Source: Salinarimonas sp.
Lineage (GTDB): Bacteria; Pseudomonadota; Alphaproteobacteria; Rhizobiales; Beijerinckiaceae
Assembly (NCBI GenBank): GCA_020832565.1
Contig: JAFIEI010000007.1
Location: 1-64,000 of the forward strand
Direction: 5' to 3'
DNA: 64,000 nucleotides
Both the position numbers and the translations under genes were made by a program. Position 1 is the first letter of the stretch. The number at the start of each line of letters is the position of its first letter. The notes below the pieces were generated by a model, which saw nothing but the letters and a program-made list of their open reading frames with translations, was not told where the DNA came from and did no database searches. Positions 1 to 7,747 of the stretch are shown one piece after another.

Positions 1-2
1 TG

Positions 3-182
3 GGGCGCGGTATCATCGAGCAGGGGAAGAAGGTCGGCCTCTGGACCGATGATGAAGTGAGCCGTTGGCTGGCACGGGGGAAGCAGTTGAGGCACCTGAA
101 TCGAACCCAAGCGCCCGTCCCGGCTGCCGACTGGCAGACCGAGGCGGATGAGGACGGCAGAGTGGAGAACCCGGATTTCTAG
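3..182 (+). CDS. C-terminal end of an unrecognised island protein (5' end outside window)
   Basis: An open frame enters from the left edge and ends at the TAG at 180-182, giving 59 residues that finish in VENPDF. The tail is charged, contains the segment LWTDDEVSRWLARGK and has an acidic end, and its codon use looks like real coding sequence. I do not recognise the family. Its place in the arm of the comM island suggests element cargo or a mobility protein, but nothing visible proves either. The start and most of the gene are missing. Confidence 0.45.
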   Translation, partial: GRGIIEQGKKVGLWTDDEVSRWLARGKQLRHLNRTQAPVPAADWQTEADEDGRVENPDF

Positions 183-537
183 GCAGTAAACCGTCCAAAC
201 CCGTTAGCCCGCAAGGCTTCCACAGGCGTACCGGCACCGAAGTAAACCGATCACCTTCTCATGGCGGTTTATTTCGGGCCGAAAGCCGTTGGTGAGCAAG
301 GGGTCTGGAGGTTTACCAGCGGGGGAACTGCCCTGCCAGTTCACTCGTTCGGTGGTATCTAACCATAAGCATCAATGCTTTTTCTTCGTCGCTGCGGGGT
401 CAGAGCTCTTCTCGCAATGGAAGTTAGGTATAATCATGCACGGGAACCCAGGGTAAGAGATCTGACTTCATGCACGCGCAAAATCTTTCTTTGACGCACT
501 CCTAGTTAGGTTAAACTCTAAGGAATCGTCAAGAAGA
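183..537. other. Non-coding stretch of the island with a repeated GTAAACC heptamer
   Basis: About 355 bases with no convincing gene. It holds a heptamer in both orientations: GTAAACC at 186-192 and 242-248, GGTTTAC at 310-316, and a one-mismatch GGTTTAT at 266-272. The copies at 243-249 and 265-271 form a perfect 7-base inverted repeat (TAAACCG / CGGTTTA). The sites could bind a regulator or recombinase. The remainder to 537 is AT-richer and shows nothing I can name. Confidence 0.4.
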
Positions 538-1077
538 TCATGCGCGTAATGATTCCAAATGGTCATTTAGCGGCACAAATTTAGAGCAAACATCAATTAA
601 CTCGCGAGATGCATGATTCCAGAAAACAACATCAACTTGATATCCATCTTTTATCAATGCTTCAACAGTAGGTACGTAGTCAGAATCTCCGGAGATTATT
701 GTAAAAACATCATCTGCGCTAGCATTACGATATGCATCACGCGTCATTTCTGTAACTATTCCTGTATCAATCTTTTTTTCTTTGTTTGCCGCATTCCGAT
801 CATGTGTAATAACCTCGAAACCAGCTCGTCTTGCTATATCCCAGATGGCGTCATTTTCTGGTGGGCGAGATCCAAAAAGCATTGCTCGGGCGATATCCGT
901 CCGATTTGCGCCCGCAATAAACTGATACAATTTACCAAAGCTCAGGCGATAGCTCGAATCTATTGTTTTATTTGACATTGCATCGTAAATATCTAGAGCC
1001 ATTCCGGCTTTAACAGCGCTGACTCTTTGGCCTTCAATGAAGACATTTGAATTATCAACATAAATCCAATCTGCCAT
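538..1077 (-). CDS. NYN-domain (PIN-like) protein, putative RNase
   Basis: A 179-residue protein of the NYN/LabA-like family (PIN-fold, metal-dependent RNases). The N-terminal strand WIYVDNSNVF carries the first acidic residue, and the later ISGDSDYVPTVEAL segment carries the conserved SGDSD acidic motif near residue 134. Length fits a single-domain member. The ATG at 1077 is chosen over an in-frame TTG at 1095 because a strong AGGAAGGA ribosome-binding site lies just upstream of it and overlaps the TTG. Base composition is far more AT-rich than the chromosome genes, a sign of recent transfer with the island. Known family members act in RNA processing and some sit in defence or toxin modules; the target here is unknown. 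Confidence 0.85.
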   Translation of the reverse strand: MADWIYVDNSNVFIEGQRVSAVKAGMALDIYDAMSNKTIDSSYRLSFGKLYQFIAGANRTDIARAMLFGSRPPENDAIWDIARRAGFEVITHDRNAANKEKKIDTGIVTEMTRDAYRNASADDVFTIISGDSDYVPTVEALIKDGYQVDVVFWNHASRELIDVCSKFVPLNDHLESLRA

Positions 1078-1169
1078 TCTTATATCCTTCCTCAATTAGT
1101 GATCATGGAACTCAAAATAGCTAGAAATTTCTCACCTGCCTACCCCCAATGATACATTTGTAGTGACCA

Positions 1170-1394
1170 GTGTCGACGTGGCGAGGTAAACCTATCGTCC
1201 ATGAGATGTTGCAGAACGAGCCCTGCTTCGAGCGTGCGTACTCGTTGGTTGAGCACGGATACGATGATTGGCGCGATTTGCTACTGCGCCCAACTATGCA
1301 CTTGTTCATTTCGAACTGGCCTGGGGGGCAATGGCTCGATCCCGTGAAATACTCTCAGTCCAACGAAAGTCATAGGAAAATCTTAGGGTCTTGA
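1170..1394 (+). CDS. Possible short island protein, unrecognised
   Basis: A 74-codon GTG-started frame that ends ten bases before the island junction. The predicted protein contains a plausible soluble stretch (EPCFERAYSLVEHGYDDW) but matches no family I know, and no good ribosome-binding site precedes the GTG. It may be a gene remnant. The surrounding 1078-1169 holds nothing else visible. Reality of this gene is doubtful. Confidence 0.22.
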   Translation: MSTWRGKPIVHEMLQNEPCFERAYSLVEHGYDDWRDLLLRPTMHLFISNWPGGQWLDPVKYSQSNESHRKILGS

Positions 1395-2048
1395 CGAAGC
1401 ATATATGAGCAGGTTGTGACCGCCCGCCGCCGCGATCTCGAGTGCCCGCTTGGCGCTCTCCTGGCCGCGAATGTCGCGCAGGTCAGGCAGCGTTCCCGCC
1501 ATGGCCGCGACGGCGGGTTCCGGGCGACCGAGCACCTGGTTGCCTTTGAAATGATTGGCGAGCTGTATGAGATTGCGCGGGGCGATGACGTCGATATCCG
1601 GCGACGCCCAGGCGGCTTCCGGGCCGCAGGGCGCCGGGCAGATCAGCCCCTGGCCGCGATCATGGGCTGCCATTGCCGCCGGCAATACCCCGGCGACTGC
1701 CGTGAGCGAGCCGTCGAGGGCGAGCTCGCCGAGCACGGTGAAGCCGTCGAGCGCATCGGCGGGGATGGCGCCGATCGCCGCCATCACGCCCAGCGCGATG
1801 GGAAGGTCGAAATGGCTGCCCTCCTTGGGCATGTCGGCAGGAGCGAGATTGACGGTGATGCGCTTGCTCGGCAGGGCGAGGCCGGACGAGACCAGTGCCG
1901 AGCGCACGCGTTCGCGCGATTCGCCGACGGCCTTGTCGGGCAGGCCGACGACCGTGAAGGCCACGGTGCCGGGCGATATCTGCACCTGGACATCGACCGC
2001 GCGCGCCTCGATACCTTCAAACGCGACCGTCGCGACGCGCGTGACCAT
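1383..2048 (-). pseudogene. comM: comM (yifB) magnesium-chelatase-like ATPase, truncated by island
   Basis: The first about 215 residues of a YifB/ComM family AAA+ ATPase, a helicase needed for integrating foreign DNA during natural transformation. The N-terminal ChlI-like domain is intact, and the segment DIRGQESAKRALEIAAAGGH that precedes the ATPase core is present. In intact relatives HNLL is followed directly by the Walker A loop (consensus MIGPPGSGKS); here the frame instead reads IYASSRP and stops. The break falls at about 1404-1405. The start at ATG 2048 has a GAGGG site 8 bases upstream. Without the ATPase domain the product cannot work. Confidence 0.9.
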
Positions 2049-2135
2049 TCCCACAACCCTCTACAACCTGCACGGCGAAACTATTGCCATTGGTTGCATA
2101 AAGCAAGGTATTGCATCACTGGATCAGCGGATTTC

Positions 2136-2495
2136 TCAGCGCTTGCGCTCGAGCGCCGGGTTGAGCTCGCGCGGGCGGCCCTGCCAGTCGCGCGCGAGGG
2201 GGCGACTGCCCTGCGATTCCTGGTCCTGCACCCGCGCCTTCATGGCGGCGAGCTGGCGAGACAGATCGCCCATCTGCTCGATCATGGCCTGGGCGACGAC
2301 GGCAGGCGCGTTCATGGCACTGCCGGAAAGACCATCGGGAACGAAGCGCCGCGACACGCCGAGCGCCTTGCGCTTGTCGACATGGCGCGCTTCGTCGAGG
2401 GCGGTGAGATAGGCCGCGCAACCGGCAACCATGCCGGCGAGCGAATCGATGGCGAGCTCCAGGCGTGTGATCGCTGCCCTCGTTTCCGCATCCAT
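2136..2495 (-). CDS. Hypothetical small helical protein
   Basis: A 119-residue protein with no family I recognise. The sequence looks helical: an N-terminal segment (ETRAAITRLELAIDSLAG), a central part, and a second helical stretch (VVAQAMIEQMGDLSRQLAAM) that could form a coiled coil. The ATG at 2495 is supported by a GGGAGGG site 7 bases upstream. No signal peptide or membrane segment is seen. It is read in the same direction as the disrupted comM and lies 87 bases upstream of it. Confidence 0.5.
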   Translation of the reverse strand: MDAETRAAITRLELAIDSLAGMVAGCAAYLTALDEARHVDKRKALGVSRRFVPDGLSGSAMNAPAVVAQAMIEQMGDLSRQLAAMKARVQDQESQGSRPLARDWQGRPRELNPALERKR

Positions 2496-2589
2496 CGTCT
2501 TGCCCTCCCGCCTGCGGGCCCTGACCGCCACATGCGCACAGGATAGCGCGACAGGTTTGAAGCTTTGCTTAAACGCCTCCGCCTCCGCC

Positions 2590-4233
2590 TCAGCTGTTCC
2601 GGTCCTCGCGGATCATCTGCGCCCCCTTTTCCGCGATCATCATGGTGGGCGAATTGGTATTGCCCGAGGTGATGCGCGGCATGGCCGAGGCATCGGCGAC
2701 GCGCAGACCGGCAACGCCGCGCACCCGCAGCCTCGCATCGAGCACTGCGCCGGCATCATTGTCCGCGCCCATCCGCGCCGTGCCGACGGGGTGGAAGATC
2801 GTCGTGCCGATATCGCCGGCGACCTTTGCCAGTCCCTCGTCATCGGTGACCCCGGCCCCCGGCTTGAATTCCTGCGGACGGTACCTCGCGAGCGGCTCCT
2901 GCTCCGCGATCCGGCGGGCCAGCCGAATTGCGGAAACGGCGACGCGTCTGTCCTCTTCGGTGTCGAGATAATTCGGCTGGATCAGCGGCGCATCGCGCGG
3001 ATCGGGGCTCGCGGCATGGATATGTCCCCTGCTCGACGGGCGCAGATTGCATACGCTCGCGGTGAAGGCGCCGAACGGGTGGAGCTGGTCGCCGAACTTG
3101 TCGAGCGAAAGCGGCTGGAAGTGGAATTGCAGATTGGCCGTTTCATATTCCGGCCCGCTGCGGGCGAAGGCGCCGAGCTGCGAGGGAGCCATGGTCAGGG
3201 GGCCGCGCCGGAACAGGGCGTATTCCGCCGCCATGCCGATGCGCTTCCACCATTGCGCATATTCCGTGTTCATCGTCGGCACGTTCTCGACGCGGAAGAT
3301 CGGGCGCAATTGCAAATGATCCTGGAGATTCTCGCCGACCCCCGACAGATCCGCATGGACCGGCAGGTCGAGCGCCTTCAGCCGCTCTCCCGCGCCGATA
3401 CCTGAAAGCTCGAGCAGCTTGGGCGTCGCCACGGCGCCGGCGCAGAGCACGATCTCGCCGCGCGCACGCGCGATGAAACGCTGTCCGTCGCGGGAAAAGA
3501 TCACCCCGGTCGCGCGCCCGCCCTCGATCACCACCCGTTCGACGAGGACTTTGGTCTCGAGCGCGAGATTGGGGCGGTTCAGCACCGGCTTGAGGAAGCC
3601 GCGCGCGGCGCTCCAGCGCCGCCCGTTCTTCTGGTTGACCTGGAAATAGGAGACGCCGGCATTGTCGCCCCGGTTGAAATCGGGCGTACGATCGATGCCC
3701 GCCGCCTCGCAGGCCGCGACGATGGCGTCGAGAATCTCCCAGCGCATGCGCGGGTCGTCGACGCGCCATTCCCCGCCGCCGCGATGATGCGTGTCCGGGC
3801 GGACATGGTCCTGGTGTTTGTGAAAGTACGGCAGGACGTCGTCCCAGCCCCAGCCCGGCAGGCCGATCTGGCGCCAATTGTCGTAATCGGCAGCCTGGCC
3901 GCGCATGTAGATCATCGCGTTGATCGCCGATGACCCACCGATCACCTTGCCGCGCGGATAAGCCAGTTCGCGTCCGTTAAGCCCCGGTACCGGCTGGGTA
4001 CGAAACAGCCAGTCGGCGCGCGGATTGCCGATGGCGAAGAGATAGCCGACGGGGATGTGAAACCAGATCCAGTTGTCGCGCCCGCCCGCTTCGAGCACCA
4101 GCACCTTGTTCTGCTCATCGGTGGAAAGCCGGTTCGCCATGACGCAGCCGGCAGAGCCCGCCCCCACGACGATGTCGTCGAACGTGCCGAATTCCCGAAC
4201 TTCGTCTCCGGTATCGCCTTCGCCCCGTGCCAT
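2590..4233 (-). CDS. GMC family FAD-dependent oxidoreductase (alcohol/choline dehydrogenase type)
   Basis: A 547-residue GMC oxidoreductase. The N-terminal dinucleotide loop VVGAGSAGCVMANRLS binds FAD, followed by the second family signature around YPRGKVIGGSSAINAMIYMR. The C-terminal part has the catalytic His in IFHPVGTARMG and the Asn in ITSGNTNSP. Length matches choline or long-chain alcohol dehydrogenases. The enzyme oxidises a primary alcohol and passes electrons from FAD to the respiratory chain or to oxygen; the substrate cannot be read from sequence. ATG 4233 is chosen because GGGGAGA precedes it and the family N-terminus starts shortly after; the longer upstream frame lacks family features. 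Confidence 0.92.
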   Translation of the reverse strand: MARGEGDTGDEVREFGTFDDIVVGAGSAGCVMANRLSTDEQNKVLVLEAGGRDNWIWFHIPVGYLFAIGNPRADWLFRTQPVPGLNGRELAYPRGKVIGGSSAINAMIYMRGQAADYDNWRQIGLPGWGWDDVLPYFHKHQDHVRPDTHHRGGGEWRVDDPRMRWEILDAIVAACEAAGIDRTPDFNRGDNAGVSYFQVNQKNGRRWSAARGFLKPVLNRPNLALETKVLVERVVIEGGRATGVIFSRDGQRFIARARGEIVLCAGAVATPKLLELSGIGAGERLKALDLPVHADLSGVGENLQDHLQLRPIFRVENVPTMNTEYAQWWKRIGMAAEYALFRRGPLTMAPSQLGAFARSGPEYETANLQFHFQPLSLDKFGDQLHPFGAFTASVCNLRPSSRGHIHAASPDPRDAPLIQPNYLDTEEDRRVAVSAIRLARRIAEQEPLARYRPQEFKPGAGVTDDEGLAKVAGDIGTTIFHPVGTARMGADNDAGAVLDARLRVRGVAGLRVADASAMPRITSGNTNSPTMMIAEKGAQMIREDRNS

Positions 4234-4345
4234 GCGCTCTTCTCCCCTCGTGCTTTTGCCACAGGGTAGTGCGATTGCCGGTCTCGACGCCACGGGAGAA
4301 AGTGCAAGTTGCGGCGTGCACGGGGCCGGGGCTTCCTCGCCTGCG

Positions 4346-5035
4346 TCAATGCATGCGCGCGGCGCCGCCGGAGATCTCGTCGAGGAGGGCGCGGATGCCG
4401 TGCAGATGAGGGTTGAGCGCGAGCGCAGCGCGAAAGGCGATCGCGGCCTCGCAGGGGCGGGCCTGGCGCAGGCAGATCTGGCCGAACCCGGCGATGGCGC
4501 CGAAATGGCGCGGTTCGCGCTCCAATGTGAGCACGATGTCGCGGCAGGCATCGCTGTCGCGGCCCTCGACATAGGAGAGCGTCGCGCGCTTGTTCCAGGC
4601 CTCGGCCCAGGCGGGCCAGGCGGCGACAAGCGCGTCGAAATGCCCGCGCGCCTGCGCGAGGCACCCGTCGGCGAAAGCCTCGATGCCGCGTGTCATCAGC
4701 GCTTCTGCGGCCTTTGAAGGGTGGCTGATCCACAAGGCCCAGATCAGATCCTCGATTTCCGCAACCGGGCGGGGCGGACGGGCCTGCGCGAGCTCCTCGA
4801 AGAGCTTTGCCTGACGCCGCGCGTTGCGCAGTACCGGATCACGCGATGCAGCCTCGGCGCCGGGCAGGGGCATGGCGGCGCGGCGCCCGGGACCTTCCGC
4901 GATCAGGGTGAGCACGCGGTCATAGAGATCCGCCGCAGGCCGCCCCTCATGCGCCGCCCCCGTTTCGCCGGCGGGAATATCAGTCTGTTTGCCATCCGCG
5001 CGCATCGTCGATTTCGGCCCCGTAATCCCGACCAT
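4346..5035 (-). CDS. TPR-repeat protein
   Basis: A 229-residue soluble protein with tetratricopeptide repeats in its C-terminal half: segments such as EALMTRGIEAFADGCLAQAR, WAEAWNKRATLSYVEGR and AIAFRAALALNPHLHGIRAL show the 34-residue helix-turn-helix spacing. Such proteins usually act as adaptors, and there is no catalytic motif. The N-terminal 60 residues are charged and probably disordered. Start is uncertain: ATG 5035 or ATG 5005, neither with a strong ribosome-binding site. It lies 112 bases upstream of the GMC oxidoreductase in the same direction, so the two may be cotranscribed. Confidence 0.8.
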   Translation of the reverse strand: MVGITGPKSTMRADGKQTDIPAGETGAAHEGRPAADLYDRVLTLIAEGPGRRAAMPLPGAEAASRDPVLRNARRQAKLFEELAQARPPRPVAEIEDLIWALWISHPSKAAEALMTRGIEAFADGCLAQARGHFDALVAAWPAWAEAWNKRATLSYVEGRDSDACRDIVLTLEREPRHFGAIAGFGQICLRQARPCEAAIAFRAALALNPHLHGIRALLDEISGGAARMH

Positions 5036-5139
5036 GGTTCCAACGAGCCGTCATCTGCTCGTTCGGGATCAACTAGGGCGATGATCGCAGGCTGCCAGCG
5101 GGAACCGTCACCTGCGTCACGATTCCCGCGCGGGGTCAT

Positions 5140-5577
5140 TCAGAACGCGGCGAGCGTCTGCGTGTCGGCGAAATAGATGTGAAGCTGGTATAGGGGCACC
5201 GGATGCGGCGGGATGCCCTCGGCCTTGTACTCGATGTCGATATGCGTGATCGGCGGCGTTTCGATGCCCGTGCCCAACCCGACGAAGTCGCGCCCCGCAT
5301 TCAGTGCTTCGAGATCGACCATGTATTCGACGCAGACGACGCGCCCGTCGATGACGCAATAGATCGGTCCGACGGGGAGATCGGCGGGATTGGCCCAGTG
5401 CTCACCCATATTGGGAACATGCGGCGATATATTCACGGCCTCGGGCGCCACCTCGGCCAAGACCGGAAGCCGATCAAGTGCCTCGTTTGCTTGCACCGAC
5501 CCCAGAGAAAACGGGCTTCCGGAGAGCGCAAATGCAAGGGAAACCGCTGCTGCGAACTTGAAATATGAGACTTTCAT
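5140..5577 (-). CDS. Secreted periplasmic protein of unknown function
   Basis: A 145-residue protein with a classical signal peptide (MKVSYFKFAAAVSLAFALSG, cleavage probably after SVQA near residue 31). The mature part contains two Cys residues close together (IYCVIDGRVVCVEYM), suggesting a disulphide, and ends in a YQLHIYFADTQ strand. I do not recognise the family. The second of two adjacent ATG codons is chosen because the GGGGAGGAG site is then at proper distance. It is divergent from the LysR regulator at 5691, which suggests that this regulator controls it. Confidence 0.75.
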   Translation of the reverse strand: MKVSYFKFAAAVSLAFALSGSPFSLGSVQANEALDRLPVLAEVAPEAVNISPHVPNMGEHWANPADLPVGPIYCVIDGRVVCVEYMVDLEALNAGRDFVGLGTGIETPPITHIDIEYKAEGIPPHPVPLYQLHIYFADTQTLAAF

Positions 5578-5601
5578 CATCTCCTCCCCGATTTTTTGCA
5601 A

Positions 5602-5622
5602 TTGGCACCAGAGCCGGTGCAA
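5602..5622. promoter_or_regulatory. Candidate LysR operator between divergent genes
   Basis: The 113-base gap between the secreted-protein gene and the LysR gene contains arms GCACC and GGTGC separated by AGAGCC (5605-5620), extended imperfectly to TTGGCACC / GGTGCAA. Position and symmetry suit a LysR-type binding site shared by both promoters. No biochemical evidence. Confidence 0.35.
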
Positions 5623-5690
5623 CTCATCGATTCCTAATATGTGAATACTTTTCGTTGAAATCGATTTCGCGAATGGGAATCATCAGCGTT

Positions 5691-6644
5691 ATGAATTTTG
5701 CCCAGTTCGACCTGAACCTGCTGCGCGTTTTCCTCGCCCTCGATTGCGAGCGCAGCGTGTCGCGGGCGGGCAAGCGACTGGGTTTGAGCCAGCCGGCGGT
5801 GAGCGCTGCGCTCAACCGTTTGCGCTATGCTTTCGGCGACCAGCTCTACGTGCGGGAGGGGCGCGAGATGCTCCCGACCCGGCGCGCACGCAAGCTGCTG
5901 GGGCCGATCTCCGATGCGCTCGCCACCCTCGAGCACGGCCTCTCCGGCGAACTGACCGGTGCGCCGGACCTGATGAAGCGCAGTTTCAGCCTGCTCGGCG
6001 CCGATTTCTTCTCGATGCTTTTCATGCCGGCGCTCGCAGCGCGCATCGCGTCCGAGGCGCCAAACGTGCGGCTGCGCCTGTTCGACAGCGCACGCGGCGA
6101 TGTCGAGCGCCTGCTCGTGGACGGGGTCGTCGATCTCGCGCTCGAACATGCGCCCCGGGTCAACGGCGTGATCTCCTCACAGCCGCTGTTCGATTCGGTC
6201 TTCGTGCTGGTCATGCGGCGCGATCATCCGCTTCTTGCGCAGCGATCGCCCGACGAAGCCCTTGTCCGCGACGATCTCACGCATCTGGATCTTGCCGTCT
6301 ATTCCCTCGATGGCGGCGAGAGCGGATGTGCGGTCGAATTCCTGCATGCGGAGGGGCTCGGCGAGAATATCGCACTGGCACTGCCGCATTTCTACGCGAC
6401 GGGCCTGAGCGCGGCGGGTAGCGACCATGCCGCGCTCCTTCCCTGCCAGTTCGCGGAGGCGCTGGCCGAGCCGCTCGGCCTCGCCATCCGGCGCCTGCCC
6501 ATCCCGGCGCCGCGATTGACCCTCGGCATGTACTGGCATACGCGTCACGATGAGGATCGTCAGCATGTCTGGTTCCGTCGGCATGTCCGCGATCTCGTCG
6601 CAGATCTCGGTTTTCAGGCATGCGCGGATCGCTATGCCTTTTGA
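5691..6644 (+). CDS. LysR family transcriptional regulator
   Basis: A 317-residue LysR-type regulator. Residues 1-60 are the winged helix-turn-helix (FDLNLLRVFLALDCERSVSR then AGKRLGLSQPAVSAALNRLR), close to the NodD/LeuO/TdcA-like branch with the FDLNLL opening. The rest is the periplasmic-binding-protein-like effector domain. ATG 5691 matches the family N-terminus, while an upstream ATG at 5673 would add six residues. LysR proteins usually control the divergently transcribed neighbour, here the small secreted protein. The effector is unknown. Confidence 0.9.
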   Translation: MNFAQFDLNLLRVFLALDCERSVSRAGKRLGLSQPAVSAALNRLRYAFGDQLYVREGREMLPTRRARKLLGPISDALATLEHGLSGELTGAPDLMKRSFSLLGADFFSMLFMPALAARIASEAPNVRLRLFDSARGDVERLLVDGVVDLALEHAPRVNGVISSQPLFDSVFVLVMRRDHPLLAQRSPDEALVRDDLTHLDLAVYSLDGGESGCAVEFLHAEGLGENIALALPHFYATGLSAAGSDHAALLPCQFAEALAEPLGLAIRRLPIPAPRLTLGMYWHTRHDEDRQHVWFRRHVRDLVADLGFQACADRYAF

Positions 6645-6763
6645 CGGCGTTGGCATCCTGACGTTTCGAATGCTGGTTCGCGGGTGCTCCGCCCGCACCG
6701 GATGACCTGCGGCGCCCGGCGCTGCGCGCAAAACACGCAATCCATGCCACACGGACATCACCC

Positions 6764-7339
6764 ATGCATCTGATCACACGCGCTGCCGCCATCATCGCCC
6801 GTCCGCGCGAGGAATGGCCGCGTATCGCGCAGGAAGAGCCCAATATCGCGGCGATCTATCTCGCCTATGTCCTGCCGCTCGCCGCCATCCCCGCCGTCGC
6901 CTCGGCGCTGGGCGCTTCGCTGGTCGGCATCGAGTTGCCGGGCATGGGGGTGATCCGGATGGAGCCGGGGCAGGCCTTCGTCTCCGGGGCATTCCAGTAT
7001 GCGATGCAGCTCGCGACGGTCTATGTGATGGCGCTCGTTCTGGCCTGGCTCGCCCCGCGCTTCGGCGGCAGCGGGGAGCGCGCGGCGGCGTTCAAGGTGG
7101 TGGCCTATGCCTTCACGCCGACCTGGCTGGCCGGCGTGTTCAACCTCTTCCCGGCCCTGTCGTTCCTGACCCTGCTCGGCCTCTATGCCGTCTATCTGAT
7201 CTATACCGGCCTTCCGGCGGTGATGAACATCCCGCAAAGGCGCGCGCTCATGGCGACGGCGCTCCTGATCCTGATCGGCATCGTGCTCTCAGCGCTGATC
7301 GGCGCGCTGATCGGCATGATCGGGCTGGCGCGGGTGTGA
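6764..7339 (+). CDS. Yip1-domain integral membrane protein
   Basis: A 191-residue membrane protein of the YIP1 family. A short cytosolic N-terminus (LITRAAAIIARPREEWPRIA) typical of bacterial Yip1 proteins is followed by about five hydrophobic segments, with the family signature FKVVAYAFTPTWLAGVFNLF between segments. The function of bacterial members is not established. Its 3' end overlaps the 3' end of the convergent cueR by 51 bases, so one strand encodes both tails. There is no obvious operon partner. Confidence 0.85.
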   Translation: MHLITRAAAIIARPREEWPRIAQEEPNIAAIYLAYVLPLAAIPAVASALGASLVGIELPGMGVIRMEPGQAFVSGAFQYAMQLATVYVMALVLAWLAPRFGGSGERAAAFKVVAYAFTPTWLAGVFNLFPALSFLTLLGLYAVYLIYTGLPAVMNIPQRRALMATALLILIGIVLSALIGALIGMIGLARV

Positions 7340-7747
7340 GTTTCCGGGTGCATCCGCATCGATGCCGGCAAGCCCGCTCAGGATCGGGCAATCCGGGCGC
7401 TCGTCGCCCGCGCAGCATTCGGCCAGATGGCGCAGGGTGGCGACCATCTCCTGCATGCGGGCGATGCGCGCCTCCATTTCCGCGATATGTGCCGAGGCGA
7501 TCTCCTTGACCTCCCGGCTCGGGCGGTCGCGGTCGCGCCACAGGGCGAGCAGGCGGCCGATCTCCTCGATCGAGAAGCCGAGATCGCGCGCCCTGCGGAT
7601 GAAGGCGAGGTCATGCACGTCGCGGATATCGAAATCGCGATAGGTATTGTCGCGCCGCGCTGCCGGAGCGAGCAGGCCGATGCTCTCGTAATGCCGGATC
7701 ATCTTGGCGCTCACACCGGAATGCCGCGCTGCTTCACCGATCCGCAT
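7289..7747 (-). CDS. cueR: CueR, copper-responsive MerR family regulator
   Basis: A 152-residue MerR protein. The winged HTH is [20 protein letters not shown], followed by the dimerisation helix, and the metal-binding loop CCAGDERPDCPIL holds the two conserved cysteines that bind Cu(I) in CueR. It senses cytosolic copper and activates the copA promoter by untwisting a 19-base spacer. Its ATG shares one base with the copA stop (TGATG), so the gene is translationally coupled and lies in the operon it controls. The last about 17 codons overlap the convergent Yip1 gene, and the tail PRQPDHADQRADQR is probably not conserved. Confidence 0.92.
   Translation of the reverse strand: MRIGEAARHSGVSAKMIRHYESIGLLAPAARRDNTYRDFDIRDVHDLAFIRRARDLGFSIEEIGRLLALWRDRDRPSREVKEIASAHIAEMEARIARMQEMVATLRHLAECCAGDERPDCPILSGLAGIDADAPGNSHPRQPDHADQRADQR

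Larger units (their letters stand above)
1..1404. mobile_element. Right arm of a genomic island inserted in comM
   Basis: The sequence up to about position 1404 replaces the 3' part of comM, whose reading frame is normal from its start at 2048 down to the codons for HNLL and then runs into unrelated sequence and a stop. The arm is visibly AT-richer than the rest of the window (the gene at 538-1077 especially) and has sparse coding. The rest of the element and the 3' part of comM should lie to the left of the window. No integrase, transposase or clear terminal repeat is visible, so the element type is unknown. comM (yifB) is known as an integration hotspot for islands in other bacteria. Confidence 0.7.

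Noticed and set aside
1416-2546. A 376-codon plus-strand frame across comM
   Set aside because: It is antisense to comM and the small helical gene, and has no recognisable domain or ribosome-binding site.
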